Shown here piece after piece: positions 1 through 8,290 of a stretch of DNA of 22,533 nucleotides; the stretch's first letter is position 1; every line of letters begins with the position of its first letter. The notes below the pieces were generated by a model, which was given only the letters and a program-made list of their open reading frames with translations, was not told where the DNA came from and ran no database searches. Both the position numbers and the translations under genes were made by a program. The stretch is from a virus. The DNA lies in the IMG/VR virus record IMGVR_UViG_3300044673_000561, positions 1-22,533 of that record. One strand, given 5' to 3'.

Positions 1-1235
1 GTGTAATATGGAATGAAATTCTGAGTTAATCCACCAAACACAGATGATAGTTTAGCATAGACTGTACTATGGTCATGATCACTTCTAGCAATTGTTGTAG
101 CAGAACCTGTTCCATCAAAAGTATACTTAGTAAAAGTATCATTCCCAGTTTGATAAATAAATCCTACATTGGAATTTAATCCTGCTAATGCAGTCAATGT
201 ATTATCAGCAGGTTGAGCACCAACATCAGTATAAGTCAACCCATGCGCAGTAAACCCGAACTCTGTGGCAGAAATAGCTTTGAGGAAATGTCCCGTCGTT
301 AAACCGGATACCGTATGCGTCGCACTTACCAAACCGTGAGCTGTTGGTGCCCTGGTATCGCTCAATCTGCTATCATTTCCTTGACACGCCGTCCCCGCTG
401 TGGTACCATATGCAACAGCTGCTGTCACCGCAGCAGCGCCATTATAAGAGGTCCCTGTTAACCCAGTACCCAGAGTTAATTCATAGGGATTTGGAAGGCT
501 CGTTGGCATAGTGGCTAACGACATATCACCGCGAAAATACTGGGCCGTTGTTCCCTTTGTAATGGCAGGTTCATACTCTCCATCATGGTCGTGATCGAGT
601 CGCGAATAAAGTAAATCTCCAACAGCGACTAACGCAGTTGCAAAATCGCTAATTGTACTTGCAGTTTGCGTTCCGCTATGCGTTGATCGATCTCTATCCG
701 AAGCATGGTAATGAAGGGTAGTATTTCCACCGTCCATGAGATCAACTGCTTGAGCATATGTTAAATGGTAATAGTTATTACTGTTTAAATTTTCTAAAAG
801 AGCATGATCAGTGATCCCAGCAGCTAAGCGGTCAAGCCATGTACTCCCATTGTAAAAGTTAAATTTATCAGTATTTTTATCCCAAACTTCATACCCTTCT
901 ACGGGAATTGTCTCGGTCCACTGCGTCCCATCCCACTCATATAACCTATGCTGAATCCACCCATTTCCGTTGGCAGTAGCCACATATCTGTCAAAGAGAA
1001 CTGGATTTGCCGGTAAACCATTTGTTGGGTTAAAAAAAGCATTGACCGTCTCTATGCCACTAATACCATCATACATCCGGTCAACAATCGAATCGATCAG
1101 TGGGGTCATCTTTTGCAGTGGTGAATTCAAGTTGTAACCAACCCACAACTGGCCAGATATGGTCCTTGTAGGGTTATCCGGATCTTGGTTCAGATCATCC
1201 CGTATTCCTTGCTTAACTTCTTCTTTAGTTGCCAT
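1..1235 (-). CDS. Tail fibre / receptor-binding protein, partial at 3' end
   Basis: This frame is open from an ATG at 1235 to the window edge: 411 codons are visible and the C-terminus is missing. It is probably a trimeric tail fibre that contacts the host surface. The first 140 residues look like a baseplate-attachment part rich in W/Y/G (for example YEWDGTQWTE). A fibrous part rich in G, T, A and S follows. It includes YYHLTYAQ near residue 160 and the HxH motifs HDHDGEY at about 215 and DHDHSTVY near 387. Such HxH motifs bind metal along the axis of known fibres such as T4 gp37. The ATG overlaps the stop of the spike gene by one base and has no strong ribosome binding site, so coupled translation is likely. 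Fibre identity rests on composition and position. In Mu, gp46-gp48 come between the spike and the fibre; here they do not. Confidence 0.75.
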   Translation of the reverse strand, partial: MATKEEVKQGIRDDLNQDPDNPTRTISGQLWVGYNLNSPLQKMTPLIDSIVDRMYDGISGIETVNAFFNPTNGLPANPVLFDRYVATANGNGWIQHRLYEWDGTQWTETIPVEGYEVWDKNTDKFNFYNGSTWLDRLAAGITDHALLENLNSNNYYHLTYAQAVDLMDGGNTTLHYHASDRDRSTHSGTQTASTISDFATALVAVGDLLYSRLDHDHDGEYEPAITKGTTAQYFRGDMSLATMPTSLPNPYELTLGTGLTGTSYNGAAAVTAAVAYGTTAGTACQGNDSRLSDTRAPTAHGLVSATHTVSGLTTGHFLKAISATEFGFTAHGLTYTDVGAQPADNTLTALAGLNSNVGFIYQTGNDTFTKYTFDGTGSATTIARSDHDHSTVYAKLSSVFGGLTQNFIPYY

Positions 1236-1888
1236 TATGCAATTTTCGCTTTTACGGTTTGAGATCCCATAGCATGCATTCCACCAGTAATGCATGCGCA
1301 CATCGTCGTAACTACTCCGCCACCAGCATTGGCAAGTGGTTCATTCCCGAGGAAAATATTTGTTGCATTAACAATAACTTTTCCACCGGCGCCATTGGCA
1401 TTTATTTCAACACTCGATGCAGCACCAGTAGCATTTATCTTAACATTACCCGCAGCGCCTCCTGCGTTAATAGTAACATTACCCCCAGTCTCGCTTGTTG
1501 CATTGATTTCGATATCATTTCTTGCCTCGACAATTATCTTGTTGTCTGTAGGGCTCAGATGCACTTTGTTGCCATTTCTGTCGTATAACGCAACATCAGC
1601 CTCATTAGGCAGCTTTATTCGATATTCTCGGTGTTCACAGCTTATTACAATACCATTATCTCTGTTACCCCCAACAAATGCAGCAACAGCCTCTGAACCA
1701 ACAGGAGGCCTGCTCGTAAAACCGTACTCCTGGTGTCGTGGGAGCTCGTCAACTTCTCCATCAAAAAGTGTCACCTGTACGGTTTGAAGCCCTTTTGCAT
1801 CATTGACCATAGTAACAACAGCGCGACTTAAAATTAACATTATTCGTCGCTGTAATGGAGCTATGATTTTTTTAATTGCGTCAATCAT
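1235..1888 (-). CDS. Baseplate spike protein, Mu gp45 / gpV type
   Basis: At 217 aa this is close to the usual length of the Mu gp45 family, the trimeric spike at the tip of a contractile tail that pierces the outer membrane. Residues 30-115 form the OB-like region typical of the family, with VTLFDGEVDELPR and then RPPVGSEAVAAFVGGNRDNG. Residues 115-175 form a beta-helix stalk built from 11-residue repeats (VTINAGGAAGN, VKINATGAASS, VEINANGAGGK). The C-terminus has CACITGGMHAMGSQTVKA, whose Cys and His residues could cap the tip with metal, as iron does in gp45 spikes; that detail is inference. It lies between the gpP-like hub gene and the fibre gene, as expected from Mu tail order. The ATG at 1888 sits a few bases after the previous stop. 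Confidence 0.9.
   Translation of the reverse strand: MIDAIKKIIAPLQRRIMLILSRAVVTMVNDAKGLQTVQVTLFDGEVDELPRHQEYGFTSRPPVGSEAVAAFVGGNRDNGIVISCEHREYRIKLPNEADVALYDRNGNKVHLSPTDNKIIVEARNDIEINATSETGGNVTINAGGAAGNVKINATGAASSVEINANGAGGKVIVNATNIFLGNEPLANAGGGVVTTMCACITGGMHAMGSQTVKAKIA
1379..1477 (-). repeat. Three 33-bp tandem repeats coding the spike stalk
   Basis: Codons 138-170 of the spike gene form three back-to-back 11-residue units with the pattern V-x-I-N-A-x-G-A-x-x-x. A degenerate unit precedes them (DIEINATSETGGN) and a partial one follows (VIVNATN). The regular period is that of an extended triple beta-helix and sets the length of the spike. Confidence 0.75.
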
Positions 1889-1891
1889 TAG

Positions 1892-2971
1892 TTATTTCTT
1901 TGCTGGTGGTAACAATGCAAACGGGTTTTTATCTTTTTTGCTGATATCGCTTTGCGGTTCAACAGTAAAAGACCCTTCAGGCACAAGGGTTATATCTGTC
2001 ATTTCGCCATCGAGTTCATTGTACGTTTTTGTCACCTTACTTGTAATATAATAACTATTACCTGTAATTCCTAATGTTTCCGACTGAAACAACACCGTTA
2101 CATTTTTTTCCCATAATGTCGCATCATAACTCCACCCATTGACAATACAATTTATGCCTATCGATCGTGCTCTCCGAATGGCACATTCCCATTCTGCGCG
2201 TTTCTTTGCTGTGTCCTTTGAGACAACCGATTCAGCAACAATGACAGTGGGCCGGTACCTTGGAATTAATGGATCCACCACAGAATGTCTTATTGCAGTA
2301 GCGCTCTTAGCAAAAATTGAATCGTTTGCCAAATCTTGACCAGTCACGATATATTTACTAAATCGTTCTTTTACCGACCTTTTTAATGATGCCTTGTATA
2401 TGTTTACCCCCTCTTTCAAACTCACGGGGATTCTATTCTTTCCAATTTCTCCAATTACAAGGGTTCCACTATTATCACAAACGATAATATGTCCACGCAA
2501 CCGGCAGGCTCGATCCATCGCTTCGAAGACCGTTTCACCGGGTTGTATTTTAAATTCTGAAAATACCTTACCCGTTTCCACCTCGACTTTCAAGTCAATT
2601 CCGAATGGTTTGCACAGTTTGCGTATAATTGTTTCTAATGATGCATTCTTAAACGAAGAAAAACTTTCTATTCCGCAATCGACAAGGTCACAGGTTTTGG
2701 ATCGGCCGGTAATTGTTGTAATCGATACATCGTCCGGGTGAAGATCCGGATCACAATCATCGATGTATCCCGTGAGTAATAATTTGCCTCCATAAGTAAT
2801 ACTACATGGCATGCCTGTGGTAATCGGCAAAAACTTTTCGTTTTTACCTGATGCATTAATCGCTTTAAAAGAAAAAGATCCGCAGATTGCTTCGATAGCG
2901 TCAACTAATTCAACTTCAGTCCAACCGGTGTATATTTGGCCATTCACATGTAATTGTACGTTTTTATTCAT
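1892..2971 (-). CDS. Baseplate hub protein, Mu gpP (gp44) type
   Basis: This gene encodes 359 aa from the chosen ATG, near the Mu gpP length. Family members form the hub that joins the tail tube to the spike. The N-terminus (QLHVNGQIYTGWTEVELVDA, then FSFKA) and the segment TGYIDDCDPDLHPDDVSI followed by TGRSKTCDLVDC are typical of the family. SVKERFSKYIVTGQ near residue 210 also fits. The frame stays open upstream to 3007, but that adds 12 residues (MFLRDIQSWWYQ) lying inside the end of the gpN-like gene. The ATG at 2971 gives the familiar N-terminus and overlaps the previous gene by only 8 bases. Its position between the gpN-like and spike genes matches Mu order. Confidence 0.88.
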   Translation of the reverse strand: MNKNVQLHVNGQIYTGWTEVELVDAIEAICGSFSFKAINASGKNEKFLPITTGMPCSITYGGKLLLTGYIDDCDPDLHPDDVSITTITGRSKTCDLVDCGIESFSSFKNASLETIIRKLCKPFGIDLKVEVETGKVFSEFKIQPGETVFEAMDRACRLRGHIIVCDNSGTLVIGEIGKNRIPVSLKEGVNIYKASLKRSVKERFSKYIVTGQDLANDSIFAKSATAIRHSVVDPLIPRYRPTVIVAESVVSKDTAKKRAEWECAIRRARSIGINCIVNGWSYDATLWEKNVTVLFQSETLGITGNSYYITSKVTKTYNELDGEMTDITLVPEGSFTVEPQSDISKKDKNPFALLPPAKK

Positions 2972-4115
2972 TTGATACCACCATGATTGGATATCCCGCA
3001 GGAACAAACCCAGGGTGTAATATTTTATTCCGCTTCAAAATCTCATCAGCCATATCAATGTTGCCATATAATTGATACGACAATACCATTGCCGGTGTGG
3101 GCTCATCTAATTGCACTGTGGATACCCTGGGATAATCAATAAATGTAGTTGCCACATAGTCGTTTACTGAAGATTTTAATTTGTAGAGGGCCTCATACAA
3201 ATTATCCGAAACAACAGCCTCGATACTTTCAATTGCTGTCGTTATTTTATCACTGTAAAGTATTGCATCATCGTAGGTAGTGAAATTGGTATTCAGCATA
3301 GTAGTGACAATCACGCCTGTAATTGCCACTTTGAGGAATGTATTTATATGATCATTATTTACAGTGCCGGTCAGCTCGATTTCCAGGCTTTCAAACAATT
3401 CCAGCAAATCGTCAATTTGTCCTACGCCGGCAGTCTCGTTATTGTTTGTTGTCAACAAAAGCAGGAGTCTTGTTGCTAATTCTTTTGGATCTGTAAGCAA
3501 TGATGCCAACTCAGATTCTACACTCGATAACACGCTTGCAAACGTGTCAACCGAGTTCATGAAGAACAATTTGTCCTGTATCTTTCCGGTAATATCTCTG
3601 CAATCAGACAATGCTTTTGCAACTAGAAACTGTGGTTTATTACTAAAGTTATAATTTTCAACAAACTCACTTTCCGTAGTGGATTGCAGATCTTCCGCTG
3701 CTACAACCACGGTTGCTTTCGTGTCGGTAATTCTGATTGGTTTATTATCACTTTCGCTGTACTCAACAAAAGTGAACGTAAACTTTGCTACACGAGTTTC
3801 CGAATCAACCAGCGTTGGTGCGAAATCATCGCAGGAAACCATCTTGCGGCCCATGTAAGTATTAACATACTCACCAGGCCCCTCAACCTCAGATGCAGCC
3901 TGCAGCGCGCGGATCTGCTCGATGTAATCATCTCCAATTACGTGCCCGTTGATAGTGAATTTCCGATCTTTACGCCCCAGATCAGCAATGTATGGGTTGT
4001 CTCTTGATGGCAATGACTTAGTGACAAGCCTGCGGCCAGTCGGTGCAGAAACCAACTCCTCAAAAAACGGCACACCTCGAAATGAGGCCTGGTGCAATTT
4101 GTCCGCTGAGCTCAA
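2964..4115 (-). CDS. DNA circularisation / tail protein, Mu gpN (gp43) type
   Basis: This 383-aa protein resembles the N-terminal domain of the Mu gpN family, which serves as a baseplate or tail component. The diagnostic start is ASFRGVPFFEELVSAPTGRR, followed by a DLGRKDRKFTINGHVIGDD-like segment and then VSCDDFAPTLVDSETRVAKF. The rest is helical and less conserved. The start is TTG at 4115 with AGGCGG upstream. It overlaps the tape measure stop as TTGA, and there is no better in-frame ATG before the conserved region. It is shorter than Mu gpN (about 490 aa), with the difference in the C-terminal half. The TTG choice is moderately sure and the family assignment is good. Confidence 0.85.
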   Translation of the reverse strand: MSSADKLHQASFRGVPFFEELVSAPTGRRLVTKSLPSRDNPYIADLGRKDRKFTINGHVIGDDYIEQIRALQAASEVEGPGEYVNTYMGRKMVSCDDFAPTLVDSETRVAKFTFTFVEYSESDNKPIRITDTKATVVVAAEDLQSTTESEFVENYNFSNKPQFLVAKALSDCRDITGKIQDKLFFMNSVDTFASVLSSVESELASLLTDPKELATRLLLLLTTNNNETAGVGQIDDLLELFESLEIELTGTVNNDHINTFLKVAITGVIVTTMLNTNFTTYDDAILYSDKITTAIESIEAVVSDNLYEALYKLKSSVNDYVATTFIDYPRVSTVQLDEPTPAMVLSYQLYGNIDMADEILKRNKILHPGFVPAGYPIMVVSNE

Positions 4116-5983
4116 AATGATACCGCCTGGTAACCCATACTTAGATCAACGTTTTTCAATGAACCAGAAGTGGATACTTTTGTGCCTTGCGGCAATCCAG
4201 CAATTTCCACCTTTACCTTTTGCTCGCTTTTAGAAATTTCTGTTTTTCGTGATTCTCTGATGCTTTCTTTAAGAGCCATTCCAGCAGGAGCGCCACTTGG
4301 GGTGCCGAAGAAAGCGGTACCATCATCATTACCTAATAACCACTTGAGCGATTTGCCTGCCACAGAACCAGCACTTTTATCAAGCTGGTCAAGAGGTCCC
4401 TTTAATCCATTATCAACACCGCCCAGCCACGAACCAACTTTTCCAAAAAAGCTATACACTGGAGACTTTACAAACCAATCAGAGAATGCTGCAACGGTCT
4501 TTTTGATAGAATCAAATCCGTTAGAAAAAGCATCCTTAATTTTGTCCCAATTTTTTATTAAAAGTGTTGGAAGTGCTGTGAATATATTGGAATATAGAAC
4601 TATCGTTCCTATTCGTGAATTGAATAACTTTGTAAGAAAGTCCCATACCCCAACAAAGAAACCCTTAATTGCGTTCCACTTAACAACAATTAGTGTAACC
4701 GCTGCCCCGACAAGCGCAATCCCCCCAACGATAGCAGCCACCCAGCCAACGACGGGGAGACTGGCCGCTACGAATATAGCGGCTATACTACTGATACCTA
4801 CTATTACAGGACCTGCAAGTGCAACAAGGCCTGCAAACGCAGCTGTAACACTAAGTATTGTAGGGTCAAGATTTATAAGCCAATTTAAAAGAGGGGTACC
4901 AATACGTATAACAGCATCAATTGCTGGAGCTAATGCATCACCCAACTTTTGACCAAACACAGTTAATCTTTGCAGTGCCTGACTTAATGCAAAACCAGTT
5001 TTATTGATTCCCTCTGTTTGTTGTCTAAAAGCGCGATCGGCAGCACCGGCAACCGCTGTATCCGACATTCCTTTTAGTATGGAGTCAAATTTCTTTACAC
5101 CATCACCAGTAAATTGCATTGCAAACAACATGGCTTCACTGCGGCCTAAAAACTTCTGTAAAGGCACGTCCGCCAATGTTGATAATTCGGTAATTTTTTG
5201 TAATGTTGGGATAACTCCTCCCAAACCTTTTATCATCTCCGGACCAGATTTGTACCCGAGATAATCCATAAGTTGAGTTAGTTCCTTTGATGGATTTAAT
5301 ATTTCTTTTAATGCGCTTGCAAACTGAGTGGATGAAACCGAAGTACTATTTGTAATTAATGTACTGTATGCCATTGCAGCAAACATCTCATTCAAACTTA
5401 CTCCCAGTTGTTTACTGGGAAGTGTGACGTTGCTTATTGATGCAGCAAGCTCTGGGAATGTAGTCTTTCCAAGGTTTGAGGTTTGAAAAGCAAAGTCGGC
5501 AGCTGTCTGAACAGCTTTCGCTGAGGTATCCCCCCACACCTGTGTAACTGATGAAGTCAAATTAATTGCATCAGAGACAGTAGCTAAACCCGCAACAGCA
5601 GCTTTGGTATTGATACCTAAAAGCTTAGTAGTTTCTGCAGAATCCTGAAAGGTGCTAACTGTTTGATACAAGCCTTCAGCAACATCCTTAGAACTTTTAC
5701 CCGCCTCGATTGCAAGATCTTGCACCGGTGATTTAAGTTCGTTAATTCTGCTGATGTTATCAGGTATCAGTGTCGCTACATTCGCCATAGCGGAATTTAA
5801 CTCTGTGGAAAAAGCAGTGCTGGCAATACCCAGGCCCAATATAGGTAGCGATAAGCCTACAGTTAATGCATTTCCAACGCTTTTTGCTTTCTTGCCAAGA
5901 AAGTCAATATCTTTAATGGCACCATTAAACGTACTACCGTACTGATTAACACCAGCGAGTATTATTTTTATCGGTTGAATCAT
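4112..5983 (-). CDS. Tail tape measure protein (TP901-like core)
   Basis: This 623-aa protein sets tail length and probably passes into the host during DNA injection. Residues 60-330 match the TP901-type tape measure core: ELNSAMANVATL, EGLYQTVSTFQDSA, SDAINLTSSVTQVWGD, FPELAASISNV, then FLGRSEAMLFAMQFTGDG. Residues 376-435 form long hydrophobic stretches (LVALAGPVIVGISSIAAIF, VVGWVAAIVGGIALVGAAV) that could enter a membrane. At roughly 1.5 angstrom per residue the tail would be about 90 nm, which is an estimate only. The ATG overlaps the end of the frameshifted chaperone frame (ATGA, 5983-5980), so translation is probably coupled to frameshifting ribosomes. The next gene also overlaps its stop. 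Confidence 0.93.
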   Translation of the reverse strand: MIQPIKIILAGVNQYGSTFNGAIKDIDFLGKKAKSVGNALTVGLSLPILGLGIASTAFSTELNSAMANVATLIPDNISRINELKSPVQDLAIEAGKSSKDVAEGLYQTVSTFQDSAETTKLLGINTKAAVAGLATVSDAINLTSSVTQVWGDTSAKAVQTAADFAFQTSNLGKTTFPELAASISNVTLPSKQLGVSLNEMFAAMAYSTLITNSTSVSSTQFASALKEILNPSKELTQLMDYLGYKSGPEMIKGLGGVIPTLQKITELSTLADVPLQKFLGRSEAMLFAMQFTGDGVKKFDSILKGMSDTAVAGAADRAFRQQTEGINKTGFALSQALQRLTVFGQKLGDALAPAIDAVIRIGTPLLNWLINLDPTILSVTAAFAGLVALAGPVIVGISSIAAIFVAASLPVVGWVAAIVGGIALVGAAVTLIVVKWNAIKGFFVGVWDFLTKLFNSRIGTIVLYSNIFTALPTLLIKNWDKIKDAFSNGFDSIKKTVAAFSDWFVKSPVYSFFGKVGSWLGGVDNGLKGPLDQLDKSAGSVAGKSLKWLLGNDDGTAFFGTPSGAPAGMALKESIRESRKTEISKSEQKVKVEIAGLPQGTKVSTSGSLKNVDLSMGYQAVSF

Positions 5984-6401
5984 TTTTTGTTTATCTCCGC
6001 TGCAACAATTTCTGCCCGTCTCGACCAGGCTCTCAGGTTATCACTATCCATTTCGCTTAATTCTGACGGCTGAAAATGGAAAAAATAGGCTAAATAGCCT
6101 ATTAATTCGTCCCAGTTTCCTGGGACTTCGGCAAAAAATACGCCATCACCTTGTTAGCTTCCTGAAAATCAACAGGATCCATCTCCGAAATAACAGCTGA
6201 AACTACTCCTGTTAATCTGGATAAGATCTTCGCGGATCTGTCAATATTCGATAAACTATCAGGAATACCCTCAAGATCTTTTACCTTCGGTTTTCTTGTA
6301 AAAGTAATCGACGTTATTGGGTTTTCAGTAATCCCAACAATTGCTTCTTTCAGAGTAACAGTATGCGGTATGGTGTATGTAGTTTCTTTATTGGTAGACA
6401 T
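5980..6401 (-). CDS. Frameshifted long tail assembly chaperone (gp41 fused to a GpE-like extension)
   Basis: The product starts at the gp41-like ATG (6401), is read in frame for 90 codons to the TTG at 6134-6132, then shifts -1. It adds 50 residues before a TGA at 5982-5980, for 140 aa in all. The extension begins AEVPGNWDELIGYLAYFFHF and continues with QPSELSEMDSDNLRAWSRRA. That F-x-x-SEL-x-x-MD-x-x-x-L-x-x-W pattern is the signature of the P2 GpE/GpE+E' type C-terminal domain. Long and short chaperones made in a fixed ratio coat the tape measure during tail assembly in many phages. Between 6101 and 5984 no other start or gene explains this open frame. The junction is inferred from the slippery site and hairpin annotated separately. 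Confidence 0.88.
6102..6401 (-). CDS. Short tail assembly chaperone, Mu gp41 type
   Basis: This is the 99-aa unshifted product. The N-terminus (YTIPHTVTLKEAIVGITENP, then ITSITFTRKPKVKDLEGIPD) has the beta-rich start and the R-x-P-x-v-x-D-L motif of the phage tail assembly protein family that includes Mu gp41. A helical part follows, ending in MDPVDFQEANKVMAYFLPKS. The start has a strong AAGGAGG upstream at 6406-6415. It lies between the tube and tape measure genes, the invariant place for tail chaperones. About nine residues before its stop the message carries a -1 frameshift signal, so this form should be the abundant one. Confidence 0.88.
   Translation of the reverse strand: MSTNKETTYTIPHTVTLKEAIVGITENPITSITFTRKPKVKDLEGIPDSLSNIDRSAKILSRLTGVVSAVISEMDPVDFQEANKVMAYFLPKSQETGTN
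6109..6138 (-). promoter_or_regulatory. Programmed -1 ribosomal frameshift signal
   Basis: On the minus strand the heptamer T TTT TTG (6138-6132) lies in the frame required for a -1 slip. A 5-nt spacer CCGAA follows. Then comes a perfect 7-bp stem GTCCCAG/CTGGGAC closing a GAAA tetraloop (6126-6109). The zero-frame stop follows directly at 6104-6102. The three parts have canonical order and spacing, and the -1 frame beyond them encodes a recognised chaperone domain. Confidence 0.92.
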
Positions 6402-6412
6402 TGAACTCCTCC

Positions 6413-6781
6413 TTAAATTTCTCTTCCCGACATGCCTTCAAACCGGAAGTCTCCGGTGCCATCATTGCTGCTCATATTACCTTCACTGGCAAAACATGCT
6501 CCTTCAAGGATGAAAGACTTGCCATTTGCAAGTCTGCACAGAATTGTAGCGTTTGTAATATTTTGAAACTCTGACAGCTTTACACTTTTACTATCTCTAA
6601 ACTTCCCGCTGCAAAATGGCACCTGGGCTTTTTCTCCGTAGCCCTGCGGGCCATTCGGGCCGGTGTACATTTCACGTTTCGGATAGAATCCACCGTACTC
6701 GATTCCGTCACCGGCAACCTCGACAACCTTACCATCGTAGGAAAGTTCAATGGTTCCGGATCTTCTATTAGAATTATCCAC
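6413..6781 (-). CDS. Tail tube protein, Mu gpM type
   Basis: At 122 aa this is close to Mu gpM (about 118 aa). It forms the inner tube of a contractile tail. Family features are the N-terminal GTIELSYDGKVVEVAGDGIE, a middle KVQ-like stretch (here SVKLSEFQNITNATI) and a C-terminal GDFRFEGMSGREI close to the usual F-x-G ending. The start is GTG at 6781, preceded at ideal spacing by AAGGAGG, one of the strongest ribosome binding sites in the window, which fits a protein needed in many copies. It follows the sheath gene directly, as in Mu and P2 relatives. Confidence 0.9.
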   Translation of the reverse strand: MDNSNRRSGTIELSYDGKVVEVAGDGIEYGGFYPKREMYTGPNGPQGYGEKAQVPFCSGKFRDSKSVKLSEFQNITNATILCRLANGKSFILEGACFASEGNMSSNDGTGDFRFEGMSGREI

Positions 6782-6790
6782 AATACCTCC

Positions 6791-8290
6791 TTACATAATG
6801 AATGCGATTTTTGTCGCACCGTTATAGAATTGGTTTACAAAGTTCGGTGACAACATCCAGTCCATCCGGTCAACGTTCTGGCCGTTTCGTTCAGCTAACA
6901 GGTCTTCTGCAAACTGTTCGTAATCTTCGACAAGACCAAGTTTTTCCCATTGGAAAAAACGTGTCAACGCTTCAGCTTTCGCGAGTATAGGTTTCATCAC
7001 AACCTGTCCAGATCCTATGCGCGCATCATCGCCTGCCAATTTAGCCCGGGAATACTTGAATTTCAACACATTGAAAATCCAGTCCCAGCGCAAATACATT
7101 GCAATGAACCTGTATTCTAAATTTCTCCAGCTCGGATCAGTAGCACCAACTGCATTTTTTTGGTAATTTGTTACCAGTCGTTCAATTGCAACTTTCCCTC
7201 CGGTTGTAAATGCCAGTACGCTGCATCCACCTTCAAGTAGAGTCTGTTTTTCCGCAAAATCATCAATGCGGTCTCCACTTTTTGCAGCAGTTACACCAGG
7301 CAATTCCAGTGTTGTATAGGGTAAAGCTTCAGCGCCGTTCCCAGTCCGGAGTGATTTTGTCACCAACGCTCCTACTGATGCAGCAACCTCGCATGGTAAT
7401 TGCGGAATTCCCTTGGTCGGGATAAAACAAAAATGCTTCGAGTTCTTGCCGCTTGCATCAGCATCACATAATGTCACCATATTAGCATGTGTCGAATTAT
7501 CGCCCATAAAAACGACACCGTCAATACCGGCCTGTGCCTGAAATTTGCGCTGCATTTCGACATCGAGATCGCCCTGCGAAGTTGTGTCGATGTACGGAGT
7601 CACAATAATATGAAACCACTCGTTTGAAAGAAGTGCGATCGCATCATCAAGTGCAGGGTTTGTTGTTCCACCAGTAAATTGTGTCGGTGTTACGGTAAGC
7701 CCGGCCGGTGTTTCTTCGCCCGGATTCCAGTTAATGTTCAGCGGGATTTTAGCTCCTGCTGGACCAACATTTTTACTAGTTAATGCCACAGTCCCTGCTG
7801 TTGTTGCGCCGTCCGCTGTGACGGGAAAATCTTTTGTTATCGCAGCTGCAACTGCAGCAGAAATAGTTGCGAGAGTTGCTCCCACTTCAACCGCTACGGT
7901 TATTCGTTGGAAACCTACATATAAATACAGCATTCCTGCTTTTGTTGGCGATCCGGTTATTACAAAGCTACCAGTTGCTTTTCCCGTTGCTGATGCGAGT
8001 GCATCTTTTGCTGCTCCCACACCATAAAACATAAACGATGGGAATGATTTGCATGCATATATTGCCATGCGATGCAGCTGTGATCCACGCCCCCACAATT
8101 TAGCGGCTTGGTCAGCATTAGAAAAACCATTGAGTGTATTTACAGCAGCTGCACCTTCATCAGTCCCACCACCTATAATCAGCATGCGGTAGGGGAGACT
8201 CAATGGCGTCCGAACTGCTCCACTGCTGTCAAATTCTGCTTGCATGAAAGGTACAAGTGAATCAGTAATTTCATTAAACGTTATCGCCAT
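6791..8290 (-). CDS. Contractile tail sheath protein, Mu gpL type
   Basis: This 499-aa protein compares with about 495 aa for Mu gpL. The sheath contracts to drive the tube through the envelope. The N-terminus PLSLPYRMLIIGGGTDEG and then LWGRGSQLHRMAIYACK is characteristic of Mu-like sheaths (the LFGRGS and MA motifs). The central region has the repeat-like insertion common in this family, and the C-terminal part ends in DWMLSPNFVNQFYNGATKIA, matching the usual NQ-F-x-x-x-A-x-K-I-x-F ending that interlocks neighbouring subunits. The ATG at 8290 lies inside the DUF2635 gene (17-base overlap) and is preceded by GGAGGTGACAA. The presence of a sheath makes this a myovirus-type tail. Confidence 0.95.
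   Translation of the reverse strand: MAITFNEITDSLVPFMQAEFDSSGAVRTPLSLPYRMLIIGGGTDEGAAAVNTLNGFSNADQAAKLWGRGSQLHRMAIYACKSFPSFMFYGVGAAKDALASATGKATGSFVITGSPTKAGMLYLYVGFQRITVAVEVGATLATISAAVAAAITKDFPVTADGATTAGTVALTSKNVGPAGAKIPLNINWNPGEETPAGLTVTPTQFTGGTTNPALDDAIALLSNEWFHIIVTPYIDTTSQGDLDVEMQRKFQAQAGIDGVVFMGDNSTHANMVTLCDADASGKNSKHFCFIPTKGIPQLPCEVAASVGALVTKSLRTGNGAEALPYTTLELPGVTAAKSGDRIDDFAEKQTLLEGGCSVLAFTTGGKVAIERLVTNYQKNAVGATDPSWRNLEYRFIAMYLRWDWIFNVLKFKYSRAKLAGDDARIGSGQVVMKPILAKAEALTRFFQWEKLGLVEDYEQFAEDLLAERNGQNVDRMDWMLSPNFVNQFYNGATKIAFIM

Noticed and set aside
1290-1787. Plus-strand frame of 165 codons
   Set aside because: It is antisense to the spike gene, lacks a ribosome binding site, and its composition mirrors the repeat codons on the other strand.
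2972-3007. 12-residue upstream extension of the gpP-like protein
   Set aside because: The extension would overlap the gpN-like gene by 44 bases; the ATG at 2971 gives the conserved family N-terminus.
4170-4952. Plus-strand frame of 260 codons
   Set aside because: It is antisense to the tape measure gene, with no recognisable domain and no ribosome binding site.
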